Positions 48,712 to 59,007 are shown, counted from the first letter of the stretch. The stretch: DNA of 64,000 bases from Panulirus ornatus (GCF_036320965.1 NC_092235.1:4919342-4983341), one strand, 5' to 3'. The notes: a model not told the origin generated them from the sequence alone. Program-made: numbers and translations.

Positions 48712-49170
48712 GTGAGAGATAATGGTGTCTCCCTCTGTAGTGAACATGATACTGAGAGATAATGGTGTCTCCCTCTATAGTGAACATGACGGTGAGAGAT
48801 AATGGTGTCTCCCTCTGTAGTGAACATGATGGTGAGAGATAATGGAGTCTCCCTCTATAGTGAACATGACGGTGAGAGATAATGGTGTCTCTCTCTGCAG
48901 TGAATATGATGGTGAGAGATAATGGTGTCTCTCTCTGTAGTGAACATGATGGTGAGAGATAATGGTGTCTCCCTCTATAGTGAACATGATGGTGAGAGAT
49001 AATGGTGTCTCCCTCTGTAGTGAACATGATGGTGAGAGATAATGGAGTCTCCCTCTTTAGTGAACATGACGGTGAGAGATAATGGTGCCTCTCTCTGCAG
49101 TGAATATGATGGTGAGAGATAATGGTGTCTCTCTCTGTAGTGAACATGACGGTGAGAGATAATGGTGTCT
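48712..49170. repeat. 40-bp minisatellite with TAGTGAACATGA core, about 11-12 units
   Basis: Unit GTGAGAGATAATGGTGTCTC followed by CCTCTGTAGTGAACATGATG. Shares the TAGTGAA core with the neighbouring 33-bp array although the rest of the unit is unrelated. Confidence 0.95.
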
Positions 49171-49171
49171 G

Positions 49172-50044
49172 TGATTCGGTACGTAGAACTCACATGAGAT
49201 TAATCAGATATATGATTATGAGCAGAAAAAGATGTTATCTATGTGTGATATGTAAGAGGAGGAAAACTACTCCCACACATCACATTTTACACACATTTCC
49301 ACAGGACAAGGAGAGGTAAGGGGCATTGCTGTGATGGAATTGGTAATACATTCATAAATATAAACGTAGGATGGGATAAATCTAAGACAAGTAGATAACA
49401 AAGAACCACATTTTTCTACAAACTCAACAAAGACAAAGGCGAATTTTTTAGATATCAAGAAGTACATACCATATTTCCCCAATACCTACAGTTTTGTAAT
49501 TAGAGAAAAAAATATTCTTGAGCTTACTTATTGACGAGTCACTTATGCTAGTTAACTTTGTTTTCAAGCTCATTATTGTTAGAGTATTTCCCACCATCAT
49601 CTCTTATCTGCATAATCACTTCATCAGGATCATTAGGCTTACGTGGACCAATTACAGGTTATGTATGTAAATATGTTGCTTCAATGTTAAAGAATGAAAT
49701 ATGTCCTGGTTGATATGGCATGGTTGTTGATGAAACCGTCCAGTTGATTTGGTCCCTAACATTGGGTTTAATGTTACCTATATATGTTATTGCTCATAGT
49801 TGTCTCAAGTCGTCCGTACAATACTTTATCCTTAGGAAAAACATGAAAAACAAGTTTTGGATTATTTTCTTTTTTCTTTTTTCAAACTGAAAACTCGCTG
49901 TAAAGTTTTCGTCAACAAACAGACAGCTAGACAGCGCAAGGGTAATTAGTACCACCAGCTGTTGACAACGTGCACAATTAAGCAACCATTGCTCACGCGA
50001 GATTACTCCTGCTTTCCTGTTTTTCTTATATAGTGTTTGTATCA

Positions 50045-50079
<35 letters not shown>

Positions 50080-50160
50080 ATTATATTTCCACTACAAGCT
50101 ACATTACACTCTGCACTAGAGGCAATTCTGCCCAGTGTACCCCCTCTACCGTAACCTGCC
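49172..50160. other. Spacer between minisatellites and the RFX-like gene A
   Basis: No gene recognised; holds an (AC)n run at about 50,045-50,078. Confidence 0.5.
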
Positions 50161-50162
50161 AT

Positions 50163-50288
50163 CTTCACTATGTTGGTGTTTCATCTTCACTACGCTAGTT
50201 CTTCAACTTCACTCTGTTAATCTATCATCTAGGATATCAAATCAATGAGGAAACGCTAGTCAACTATATTTTTGTGTGGCTTCACTAT
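50163..50288 (+). promoter_or_regulatory. Cluster of CTTCACTA boxes ahead of RFX-like gene A
   Basis: CTTCACTA occurs at 50,163-50,170, 50,185-50,192 and 50,280-50,287, with a variant CTTCACTC near 50,207. This is the reverse complement of the TAGTGAAG core found in the repeats at 8.1 and 48 kb and beside the palindromes of the other genes. Confidence 0.45.
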
Positions 50289-50358
50289 ATCTTTGCAAGT
50301 GCTGGTCTATGAAAGTTTACTTCGTCAAGTAAATCACTCATCTCACCAGATCGCAGAA

Positions 50359-51105
50359 ATGACTCACGTCCGCGCTGCCCATCGGTACCCTGGCAAGGAA
50401 TCCTTCCTTGAATTTTTCGAGGCTCACATCCAGCAAACCGGGGCTGTTAAAGATTGTATAAGCCGAACTGAGCTATATTTGCGATACTGTGAATTCTGCG
50501 AAGGGTTCGGGTACGAGAAAGCTGCCGTCCTGAACGTCGGCAGAACACTGGGACGGTGGGGCATCAAGGCAGATCGCAGACTTGGAGGACGCAACGGCCG
50601 CCACCAGGAGTACGCCTACACCAGAATTGCCTGGTTGTCCAGCAGTGAGGGCCTGGCCCAGGGAGGAAAGCGGTGCCTTCCACAATGCCAAAGGCCTTCC
50701 AGGAAGAGATCACGTCTGGATATCGAACCCGTGCACGAGAGAGTAGTGGTGAAGATCCAGACTCGGCATCAAGATGATGATGACCTGTGCGAAGGCGGAC
50801 CCAGCGAGGAAACTGGTGTAGTTGACACAGGAGCAGCCGCCATCCCCATCAATGTTTCTTTGGCTCCCACCAAACAACGGGGCAAAGTGATGCCTTCCAC
50901 TGAATTGGTGACCTTGATCCCCTACTTCTATGGGGATGAATCAGGACTGGTGGATCCCGACGTACTCGTACTGGTCGTCGATGAAGACCCTGATGTGTCC
51001 GTCGCTGCGACTGGAGGATCAGCAGCACCTGCAGCAGCAGCCGACCCTAAAACTGAAGCGGCCGTGTTGAAGATTAAAGTCCACACCACCAACATTCATC
51101 CCTGA
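50359..51105 (+). CDS. RFX-like winged-helix protein A
   Basis: A 248-residue protein. Residues about 14-93 match the layout of an RFX DNA-binding domain: helix FLEFFEAHIQQ, then SRTELYLRYCEFCEG, a spacer, NVGRTLGRWGI, and the wing DRRLGGRNG...EYAYTRIAW, corresponding to the P-R-S-x-L-Y, F-G-K, R-R-L-G-x-R-G and Y-x-Y-x-G-I blocks of RFX proteins. RFX factors bind X-box palindromes as winged helices. A basic RKRSR at 115-119 could be a nuclear signal. The tail is acidic, then Ala-rich. I chose the ATG at 50,359 because the longer frame to 50,272 starts with TTG. Stop TGA. A second copy runs off the window at 64,000. Alternative: the winged-helix C-terminal domain of viral or phage primases is similar in shape. 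Confidence 0.65.
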   Translation: MTHVRAAHRYPGKESFLEFFEAHIQQTGAVKDCISRTELYLRYCEFCEGFGYEKAAVLNVGRTLGRWGIKADRRLGGRNGRHQEYAYTRIAWLSSSEGLAQGGKRCLPQCQRPSRKRSRLDIEPVHERVVVKIQTRHQDDDDLCEGGPSEETGVVDTGAAAIPINVSLAPTKQRGKVMPSTELVTLIPYFYGDESGLVDPDVLVLVVDEDPDVSVAATGGSAAPAAAADPKTEAAVLKIKVHTTNIHP

Positions 51106-52291
51106 AATTCCTTAAACCTTAAGTTCCCGTCCCTGAGATCGGATAAGCTGCTCCTCCTCCAGCAGTCGACCCTGTTATACCCGGTCCTCAGAAGACACTT
51201 CCTATGGCAAAAGTTCTCATTCAGTTGCAAATTATTGGCAAACTATTTTACGGATGAAGCGGTTATCATAAAGGATTAAATCCTCAGGAAAAGTTCCTAC
51301 TATTTATGAGTCCCATCTACTGGGGTGAAAAAAAAAATTAAAAATAAAAAGATACATCCATTCTGTTAGGTGCCAAAAACATGGCACAAATGGACCCTAA
51401 GTCGAACTGCTGACCTCCTAGTGGTAGGGTCCGGGCAACTTTGAGGGAACATTAATCTTCAAAGGCTAACAGCAGTCGCACAAAAGCAATAAAGATTAAT
51501 CATAATTAGTCATTTACAATAATCATAGACGATGGTTATAGCCTCGCCCATTTATCATCTCATTCGCTGTGAAGGAAATCATAGGCGACTCTGATTGCAC
51601 CTACATCTATCAGTTTACTTATTTATTCAATCATCTATCTATCTGTCTATCTTCCTTGTTTGAAGATTTTCTGTATCATGTAAATCTCAGCCATTGAAAT
51701 GTCCTGAGATTAATGTCGAAGTGAATGAATGAATTCTAGTTTGGATTAGAATACTTAGCCCCGTTTTTGCACTTTCCTTCACTATTTGTCCACCATTCAT
51801 TCCCCTTAAGAATCTACGAACTAACTTCAGAGTCGTATTACAAACATATGAAACATGTCACCATCTCACTGTTTTGTTGACATTTCTAACTATATTACAT
51901 CTGTCAGTTTCTAACTGCGATCATCGGATGATTATCTTTATATATTTTGCTGCTGTTCAAGTTCCTTCACGAGAATAATAAACCAGACCTTGTTTTCATC
52001 ATGTAACATGGAGTTCAAGAAGAAAGTCTATAGATGAAAAAAATCCAATGGCATAAATTCAATTAATTAGATTACACGCAGAATATTCGCCCTTCTTGAC
52101 CAGCACCATTTCAGAAGTAATGGTTGCTCGAACATCGGCAGTTGAGACGAAAAAAGAAAAACAAAAATATGTTCAGTAAAACTATATTAGTACAAAGACA
52201 ATGTATCGTATGTACCGATATGAAAGATGATATATAGTCTGTACTAATATCCAAGACAATATAGGCAGCAAGTATGAATTATGTACATGTG

Positions 52292-52294
<3 letters not shown>
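51106..52294. other. Non-coding part of the left arm
   Basis: Unique-looking AT-rich DNA shared with 62,655-63,844. Includes a short hairpin GGACCCTA/TAGGGTCC near 51,400-51,441 and TCTATCTATCTGTCTATC. No gene recognised. Confidence 0.6.

Positions 52295-52341
<47 letters not shown>
52295..52341. repeat. (AT)n microsatellite, short allele
   Basis: About 47 bp; its counterpart in the right arm (62,457-62,654) is about 198 bp, showing the arms have evolved separately. Confidence 0.95.
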
Positions 52342-52346
<5 letters not shown>

Positions 52347-52442
52347 CTCAGATTTGGGTGTATAAATGTGTGTTGATGTAACCAAGATGAAAAAAAAGGA
52401 GAGATAGGTAGTATGTTTGAGGAAAGAAACCAGTATGTGTAA

Positions 52443-54215
52443 ATCAATTCCGCTTTAGGGAAAAGGTTAAGAGATCCTATACAGGTATATAAAGTTATTG
52501 TAATGGCATCCCTTTAAGCTTAATATTTTAACTTCCTGTAACTAGTTCCAACAATTAAAACAATATTCAGCATTGTGATTTAAGTGACTGAATTTAGGAT
52601 GCATTTGGATCTGTCAAAAATTGTATTTAGCAAATACTTCAAATTTCGATTGACCCGTTCTATATTTTTATTCATTTCATCTCAGTTACATCACCTTTCT
52701 GTTACTGTTTGATATCAACAGTAGCCCGTCTACGTAGTTGGGGCTCTGAAGCAACGGAAACTTTTTCTAGCCTAGGTTAGGGTAGTATCTAAACCAAACC
52801 TAAATGACCTTACCTTAGAAATATGTTCAGACAGTACCTTCTGAAAATATTTCTTAAGGTAAGGTCGTGGGGATTAGTTTAGCTGCTAACTAAACCTTGT
52901 CTAGAAAAAGTTTGTTTTAAAGCCACAACTAGTTGAAAGGCCTACTTTAAGTGGTGATATTGAAATCAATTTGCTCCAGTGTGCCCCTCCGTCCGTTTGT
53001 TTTATGTCCATCTAAAGATGCATACGTTCAATTTTTGATGTAGATTGATTTCCTATATTAGCTTCGTCTACGGAATTCTACATCTTCAGTTCAGCACAAC
53101 ATTGTGGTAATGAAGGGAAAGTCACCACATTTACAAGCCGAGTGCAGGTAGCTTGCCCCACCTTGTTAGAGAGAAAAATGACCTGTATTTGAATCAATGA
53201 ACGTGAACAGAGAAGACAAAGTTTTACTATACATTTATTGTACAACTATATATAATTTAGATTACATACATTACCACATTTCCTGCACTTTCCATCACAA
53301 ATTTGCTGCGGTTATAACCTTGTAGTTACCATTACCTTACAACCATAAGGATGGTGGTCTACAACACCTCCAGATATACAACTATATATAATTTAGATTA
53401 CATACATTACCACATTTCCTGCGCTTTCCATCACAAATTTGCTGCGGTTATAACCTTGTAGTTACCATTACCTTACAACCTTAAGGATGGTGGTCGACAA
53501 CACCTCCAGATTGATGGAGAGAACGAAAAGTTTCGTTTTACTCTTAAGACAAAAGAAATACGGTAATTCCACTTCACTACCACTAACTAGTTATTTTACT
53601 TGTTGATTTTCACGGCTAAGATTTTCATCCTCTGAGCGAAGCCATACAATAATCGTCCTTATCTACTCTGAGAATTGGATATCCTCCTGATGATCAAGAT
53701 TGCTGTTTTGGTTGTCCGTTTCCCTTTTCACTGCTGCGCCTCACTGCACACCTTACATGAGTGCCTTCCACAGTAATAGGGACAGCTGCTGGGCCTCACT
53801 GTAGCTACTTCTGGGACGGTTGCCAATCTTCCTCGTATTCCCTCATGACCACAGCGCCAAACCGACTCCCGCCATCAGGCCGAGACGCACAAACATTTCT
53901 GACAAAATTGAGACAAACGCTTTCGCGTCGGTTTTGACATCAAGTGAATTTATACGACAATTACGCTCAAGATGCTTGGTTTTTCGTTCATGGATTGAAC
54001 AGAAGCAACCAACGATGGTTGCTACTGCCCAATCCATGAAGTCCCCCCCACCACGGAAAGGTAACCAAGCTTCGGGGGGGATGGGTGTTTACCCTGACGC
54101 CAACGGAGAAACTCAATACAATATTTTTATTATAACTTTCCTTAATCTTGAAAAATAAATCAATCAGAGGGAAGAATAGCCCCAGTCATATGAAGATTGG
54201 CTAACCAAATGTATA
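52443..54215 (+). repeat. 1.6-kb dispersed repeat, copy B
   Basis: Same orientation as copy A. Includes an internal tandem duplication of about 120 bp (53,225-53,370 repeated at 53,375-53,490) that copies A and C lack. Confidence 0.85.
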
Positions 54216-54499
54216 TAGTTGTCAGTCCTTCTAACACTTGTATATTTTCGATCGTTAGAGCATCCATCTATTCATCTCATATAAGTGTTGCTAGGACAGT
54301 TGTCTATTAGTGCAGAGATCTTCTCCTCGGTAAAGAAAGTGTAGCCGGACTCCGCCTTCATGAGGTTACTGCATGACAGCAAAGATCACCCTTTGGTAGG
54401 CTGTGCTATAGGCAGCACAGCTCCGTCAAAGATCTCACTCCATAAGTGAACTTATATAGATTCCTTTTTTAACATTTTGTCTTGTCTATAAGGAACTCA

Positions 54500-55255
54500 T
54501 CAGTTCTTCTCCAGTGAAAGCAAAAAATCATCGAGAAATTCATTTGCTTCCTCAATATCAGGATCTTGTGGCTCTGTGTGGGGGACGGGGCTGGTGGGCT
54601 GTGTGTCTGGCTGTGTCTGGGGAGCGGGGCTGGTGGTGTCTGTGACTTGCTGTGTCTGTGGAGCGGGGCTGGTGGTCTCTGTGACTTCCTGTGTCTGGGG
54701 AGCAGGGCTGGTGGTCTCTGTGACTTGCTGTGTCTGGGGAGCGGGGCTGGTGGTCTCTGTGACTTGCTGTGGCTGGGATGCGCGGCTGGTAGTCTCTGTG
54801 ACTGGCTGTGGCTGGAGATCAGGGGAAGTCTTGGGCATAAATTTCAATATACTGTAAGCGATATCGTCTCTCAACCGATCCCTCTCGATCTTCTCTTGCA
54901 CGGCCTTCATGATACGTTTGGGCGGCTTTCTCCATTTTCTTTGCATTTCAGTTGGTGATCCTGCGCCATCGAGCCACATGATACCAGAATAGTATCGTTC
55001 CTGTTTCCCAACGGGTCCAATCTTGGTGTCACACATGATGCCGAGTGAACCCAAATGGCGGCCGATGTTTACGTTGGAAGCCACGGGCTCGTTATGTATC
55101 TTGCAGTAACTTTCATACCGTTGCTGCAGCTCTTTCCTGCTGATAAGGTACCGCTTCATAGTAATAGTCTTTCCCTTCATTTGAACGAAGGTATTCATGA
55201 AACTAACAAAGGAAGGCTTTCCTTTGTAATCCCGTTTGTAGTAACAGAAGGCCAT
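54500..55255 (-). CDS. RFX-like winged-helix protein B (left-arm copy)
   Basis: A 251-residue protein. RFX-like domain at about 15-95: SFVSFMNTFVQM, ISRKELQQRYESYCK, PVASNVNIGRHLGSLGI and KIGPVGKQERYYSGIMWL. A basic helix (QRKWRKPPKRIMKAVQEKIE, 105-125) follows. From about 150 to 225 come five 13-residue repeats of the type QVTETTSPAPQTQ, then an acidic, leucine-rich end (IEEANEFLDDFLLSLEKN) resembling acidic activation domains. Start is the first ATG; stop TGA. The X-box-like palindrome lies 161 bp upstream, with TATAGTGAAG at 55,462-55,471. Family function (sequence-specific DNA binding) is inferred from the domain layout only. Confidence 0.7.
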   Translation of the reverse strand: MAFCYYKRDYKGKPSFVSFMNTFVQMKGKTITMKRYLISRKELQQRYESYCKIHNEPVASNVNIGRHLGSLGIMCDTKIGPVGKQERYYSGIMWLDGAGSPTEMQRKWRKPPKRIMKAVQEKIERDRLRDDIAYSILKFMPKTSPDLQPQPVTETTSRASQPQQVTETTSPAPQTQQVTETTSPAPQTQEVTETTSPAPQTQQVTDTTSPAPQTQPDTQPTSPVPHTEPQDPDIEEANEFLDDFLLSLEKN

Positions 55256-55415
55256 CGAAGACGTGGATTGGGTCAGGCGAAGTTACACAGACTAACAAGA
55301 TAGTCCTATAATCAATGGTCCTGTATCAGCACTGAACTCGAAATACGTCGGAACGACAATTTCAACCCAGGGCTGGAGGGCCAGTTGATGATATTCTCAC
55401 GTCTTGCTCAACCAA

Positions 55416-55429
55416 GTAACCTCGGTTAG
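55416..55429. promoter_or_regulatory. X-box-like palindrome GTAACCTCGGTTAG
   Basis: Upstream of RFX-like gene B, left-arm copy, 161 bp from its ATG. Confidence 0.5.
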
Positions 55430-55544
55430 ACCTTGTTTATATTTAAATATAGTAAAGTTAATATAGTGAAGCTTGATGATTCTATTTATATGTAAGTTGC
55501 AATGTAGTTTGTATATATGAATATATATATACATATATATTTAC

Positions 55545-55547
<3 letters not shown>

Positions 55548-55620
<73 letters not shown>
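55548..55620. repeat. (AT)n microsatellite
   Basis: Marks the inner end of the left outer arm and abuts the tail of SINE copy 6. Confidence 0.95.
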
Positions 55621-55622
<2 letters not shown>

Positions 55623-55856
55623 TTTCTTTTCTTTTAAACTATTCGCCATTTCCCGCATTAGCGAGGTAGCGTTAGGAACAGAGGACTGGGCCTTTTTTGG
55701 AATATCCTCACCTGGCCCCCTCTGTTCCTTCTTTTGGAAAATTAAAAAAAAAACAAGAGGGGAGGATTTCCAGCCCCCCGCTCCCTTCCCTTTTAGTCGC
55801 CTTCTACGACACGCAGGGAATACGTGGGAAGTATTCTTAATCCCCTATCCCCAGGG

Positions 55857-55858
<2 letters not shown>
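55621..55858 (-). mobile_element. SINE-like repeat, copy 6
   Basis: Full-length minus-strand copy from CATTTCCCGCATTAGCGAGG to TATCCCCAGGGATAA. Confidence 0.75.
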
Positions 55859-56200
<342 letters not shown>

Positions 56201-56232
<32 letters not shown>

Positions 56233-56233
56233 A

Positions 56234-56315
<82 letters not shown>
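56201..56315. repeat. (AT)n microsatellite
   Basis: Between the tails of SINE fragments 7 and 8, which face each other. Confidence 0.95.
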
Positions 56316-56319
<4 letters not shown>

Positions 56320-56432
56320 TCATACTATTCGCCATTTCCTACGATAGCGAGGTAGTGTTAAGAACAGAGGACTGGGCCTTTGAGGGAATACCCTCACCTG
56401 GCCCCCTTCTCTGTTCCTTCTTTTGGAAAATT
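56316..56432 (-). mobile_element. SINE-like repeat, copy 8 (3' half)
   Basis: Minus-strand fragment from CATACTATTCGCCATTTCCT to TCCTTCTTTTGGAAAATT, ending exactly where the inner palindrome starts (GAGAGGACGTTGTTAGGGGA). Confidence 0.7.
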
Positions 56433-56994
56433 GAGAGGACGTTGTTAGGGGACAGTCAGGTTCAGTTTAGAGTTGGTTGTGGGATGGTTCTTTTACTGTG
56501 TCGTATCAGCCAGATGGGTATTTCTTTTCACAGTTTTCGTTAAAGTTTGTTTTCTAGAGGCATAATTTAGAGCACTATTTTCCATATGTTTATCATTTTT
56601 GTTGTTATAGTTTCATTATCATCATTAGTTTTGTTATTGTTGACTTTCAGATATTTGATGTTATGTTTGTGATTCCCGTGGAAGCGTCTGACATCTTGCT
56701 AGAAGACTTTCTGGTCACAATATTTCTGCACTGGGGAGTTGATCGTATTCTTTTATTGCAGGTTTTGTTATTATCTTGCTTTACATTAAGGTCTACTGGA
56801 GGTTTTCCCAATGCTGGTTGAACATATGTCCAGCAACAGGAAATGGCGTATTGATGAAACTTATCTATCTATATACCTATCTAAATATCGCTCTATCAGT
56901 CTATCAATCTAACTATGTATATATCTATCTATCTTTATCTGAAAGTCAACGATAATGAAATCATTGATATATGAAGTATAACAATGTCATCTCA

Positions 56995-57084
56995 ATGGCA
57001 ATTATCTCACCAGAATCTTCTAGAACCTTCCAGAAAACTATGAACTCTGCAGGCAAGGAGGGAGGAATGGTCTCTGGCTATTGA
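56995..57084 (+). repeat. 90-bp HSE module 1
   Basis: CTCAATGGCAATTATCTCAC, then the HSE-like array, then TGCAGGCAAGGAGGGAGGAA. One of five copies that alternate in orientation between 56,995 and 58,972. Confidence 0.85.
57012..57036. promoter_or_regulatory. Heat-shock-element-like array, five pentamers (1)
   Basis: GAA at 57,013, TTC at 57,018, GAA at 57,023, TTC at 57,028 and GAA at 57,033: five alternating nGAAn/nTTCn units in exact 5-bp phase, the consensus bound by HSF trimers (three units suffice). Confidence 0.55.
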
Positions 57085-57203
57085 TAAAACCATGTTATTC
57101 CATATATATGTTTATATATACATATTTATGTTTATATGTGAATGTATATATAACGTACAGAATAATGCGGCCATCATCAGTATCGAAGAAAACTGAAAAG
57201 ATG

Positions 57204-57275
57204 AGGTCCCACCGAGATTCGAACTCGGATTGCTGGATTTAGAGTCCAGAGTGCTAACCCTTACACCATGGGACC
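57204..57275 (-). tRNA. tRNA, anticodon CTA (predicted amber suppressor), Gln-type body
   Basis: 72 bases that fold as a canonical cloverleaf. Acceptor GGTCCCA pairs with TGGGACC on all seven positions; D stem GTGT/GCAC; anticodon stem CTGGA/TCCAG with loop CTCTAAA; T stem CCGAG/CTCGG with loop TTCGAAT. The body closely resembles metazoan tRNA-Gln(CTG), whose anticodon loop is CTCTGAA: a single G-to-A change at position 36 turns CTG into CTA, which would pair with UAG. Anticodon lies at 57,240-57,242. Internal Pol III boxes are intact and a TTTT terminator follows four bases after position 73. No intron. The amino acid charged cannot be read from sequence; Gln is likely from the body, although the anticodon is itself an identity element for Gln synthetase. 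Confidence 0.85.
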
Positions 57276-57321
57276 TGATAAGAAAAGATGTGATTTCATC
57301 TAAATGTTTTACATATAATCA

Positions 57322-57414
57322 ACCAGAGACCATTCCTCCCTCCCTGCCTGCAGGGTTCAAGGTTTTCTAGAAGGTTCTCGAAGATTCTGGTAAGATCATT
57401 ACCTTTGAGAGGTC
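57322..57414 (-). repeat. 90-bp HSE module 2
   Basis: Inverted relative to module 1; together they bracket the minus-strand tRNA gene. Confidence 0.85.
57364..57388. promoter_or_regulatory. Heat-shock-element-like array, five pentamers (2)
   Basis: TTC at 57,365, GAA at 57,370, TTC at 57,375, GAA at 57,380, TTC at 57,385, exact 5-bp phase. Confidence 0.55.
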
Positions 57415-57799
57415 GTCGTTAGATGACAGTCAGGTTCACTCTATGGTTGGTGTTTGTAGTTGGTTGTCCGAGGATGTTGTTATACTTGATCAATTTTGTA
57501 ATTGTTGACTTTCAGGTAGGAAGTACTCATTTACGATGCATCCTTGTACTCACAACAACCGTATGAGTCACTTCAAGATTTATCTTCACTACAACTTTAT
57601 CTTCACTACACCATTAAGGTTGAAGTAAATGGTCACATTCACTACAATCTCAACACGACTGGTCTTATACCTAACCCATATCATAACAACATCCATGTAC
57701 ATGTACTTTTTGCAGAATAAAACAGATATCACTGATTTCTGTGAAAGTTGATATATACAGCATTACGTATCTATCAATCTATCTAATATCTGTTTTTAC

Positions 57800-57830
<31 letters not shown>

Positions 57831-57887
57831 CCTTTCTAAATCAGAAAGTCAACAATAATATCATTAATGATACGTATAACTACGTCC
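57415..57887. other. Centre of the inner palindrome
   Basis: About 470 bp of non-repeated loop. Includes CTTCACTAC at 57,584-57,592 and 57,601-57,609 and a variant near 57,641, and a TCTATCTATCTATC microsatellite at about 57,795-57,832. No open frame of note. Confidence 0.7.
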
Positions 57888-57978
57888 TCTCAATGGCAGT
57901 TCCTACCCAGAATCTTCGAGAACCTTCTAGAAAACCTTGAACCTGCAGGCAGGGAGGGAGGAATGGCCTCTGGTTGAT
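57888..57978 (+). repeat. 90-bp HSE module 3
   Basis: Plus-orientation module left of the second tRNA gene. Confidence 0.85.
57909..57933. promoter_or_regulatory. Heat-shock-element-like array, five pentamers (3)
   Basis: GAA at 57,910, TTC at 57,915, GAA at 57,920, TTC at 57,925, GAA at 57,930. Confidence 0.55.
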
Positions 57979-58020
57979 TATATGTAAAACATTTAGATGA
58001 AATTACATCTTTTCTTATCA

Positions 58021-58092
58021 GGTCCCATTGTGTAAGGGTTAGCACTCTGGACTCTAAATCCAGCAATCCGAGTTCGAATCTCGGTGGGACCT
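58021..58092 (+). tRNA. tRNA, anticodon CTA (predicted amber suppressor), second copy
   Basis: Identical to the minus-strand copy except for T instead of G at position 9, outside the stems. Acceptor, D, anticodon and T stems all pair. Anticodon CTA at 58,054-58,056 within loop CTCTAAA. A TTTT terminator begins at 58,097. That the unusual anticodon is kept in both arms, while arm sequence around it has drifted, argues against a sequencing error, but the duplication may be recent. Alternatives: a tRNA-derived pseudogene or repeat head; the perfect stems and terminators speak against heavy decay. Confidence 0.85.
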
Positions 58093-58214
58093 CATCTTTT
58101 CAGTTTTCTTCGATACTGATGATGGCCGCATTATTCTGTACGTTATATATACATTCAGATATATACATAAATATGTATATATAAATATATATATGGAATA
58201 ATATGGTTTTATCA

Positions 58215-58305
58215 ATAGCCAGAGACCATTCCTCCCTCCTTGCCTGCAGAGTTCATAGTTTTCTGGAAGGTTCTAGAAGATTCTGGTGAGATAATTGCTA
58301 TTGAG
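58215..58305 (-). repeat. 90-bp HSE module 4
   Basis: Inverted module right of the second tRNA gene, so each tRNA sits within a roughly 420-bp unit framed by inverted 90-bp modules. Confidence 0.85.
58260..58284. promoter_or_regulatory. Heat-shock-element-like array, five pentamers (4)
   Basis: TTC at 58,261, GAA at 58,266, TTC at 58,271, GAA at 58,276, TTC at 58,281. Confidence 0.55.
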
Positions 58306-58876
58306 AGGACGTTGTTATACTTCATATATCAATGATTCTATCATTGTTGACTTTCAGATAAAGATAGATAGATATATAGGTAGATACATAGTTAGATTGA
58401 TAGATTGATAGAGCGATATTTAGATAGGTATATAGATAGATAAGTTTCATCAATACTGTATCTTACACTATCTCCTGTTGCTGGACATATGTTCAACCAG
58501 CATTGGGAAAACCTCCAGTAGACCTTAATGTAAAGCAAGATAATAACAAAACCTGCAATAAAAGAATACGATCAACTCCCCAGTGCAGAAATAATGTGAC
58601 CAGAAAGTCTTCTAGCAAGATGTCAGACGCTTCCACGGGAATCACAAACATAACATTAAATATCTGAAAGTCAACAATAACAAAACTAATGATGATAATG
58701 AAACTATAACAAGAAAAATGATAAACATATGGAAAATAGTGTTCTAGATTATGCTTCTAGAAAACAAACTTTAAAGAAAACTGTGAAAAGAAATACCCAT
58801 CTGGCTGATACGACACAGTAAAAGAACCATCCCACAACCAACTCTAAACTGAACCTGACTGTCCCCTAACAACGTC

Positions 58877-58972
58877 CTCTCAATGGTATTTATCTTACCA
58901 GAATCTCGTAGAACTTTCCAGAAAATCAAGAACTCTGCAGGCAAGGAGGGAGGAATGGCCTCTGGCTGCTGA
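58877..58972 (+). repeat. 90-bp HSE module 5
   Basis: Fifth copy, at the outer end of the right arm. Its array has GAA at 58,901, a degraded unit (TCG) at 58,906, GAA at 58,911, TTC at 58,916 and GAA at 58,921. Confidence 0.8.
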
Positions 58973-59007
58973 TGATAACTACATTATTCTATATATATAC
59001 TTTACCT

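Larger units (their letters stand above)
50950..55510 (+). repeat. Outer palindrome, left arm
   Basis: Reverse-complementary to 59,660-64,000, several percent diverged. It carries the end of RFX-like gene A, an AT array, repeat copy B and RFX-like gene B. The right arm lacks about 200 bp present here (about 54,120-54,310) and has a longer AT array. The arm's true left end is beyond what the right arm shows inside the window. Confidence 0.9.
56438..57414 (+). repeat. Inner palindrome, left arm
   Basis: Reverse-complementary to 57,888-58,881 with scattered differences. Contains TCTATCTA microsatellite, two copies of the 90-bp HSE module in opposite directions and a tRNA gene. Confidence 0.9.
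57888..58881 (-). repeat. Inner palindrome, right arm
   Basis: Inverse of 56,438-57,414, ending at CAACGTCCTCTC. Carries the plus-strand tRNA gene and HSE modules 3 and 4; module 5 begins at its outer end. Confidence 0.9.

Noticed and set aside
47950..49193. Long minus-strand frames over the 33- and 40-bp arrays
   Set aside because: Repeat translations in several overlapping frames; no domain.
50272..50358. N-terminal extension of RFX-like gene A to 50,272
   Set aside because: That frame begins with TTG; the ATG at 50,359 precedes the domain and is the simpler start.
51400..51441. tRNA-like hairpin GGACCCTA...TAGGGTCC with a GTTCGAC segment (also in the right arm near 63,515-63,556)
   Set aside because: Only about 41 bases; no D or anticodon arm can be formed.
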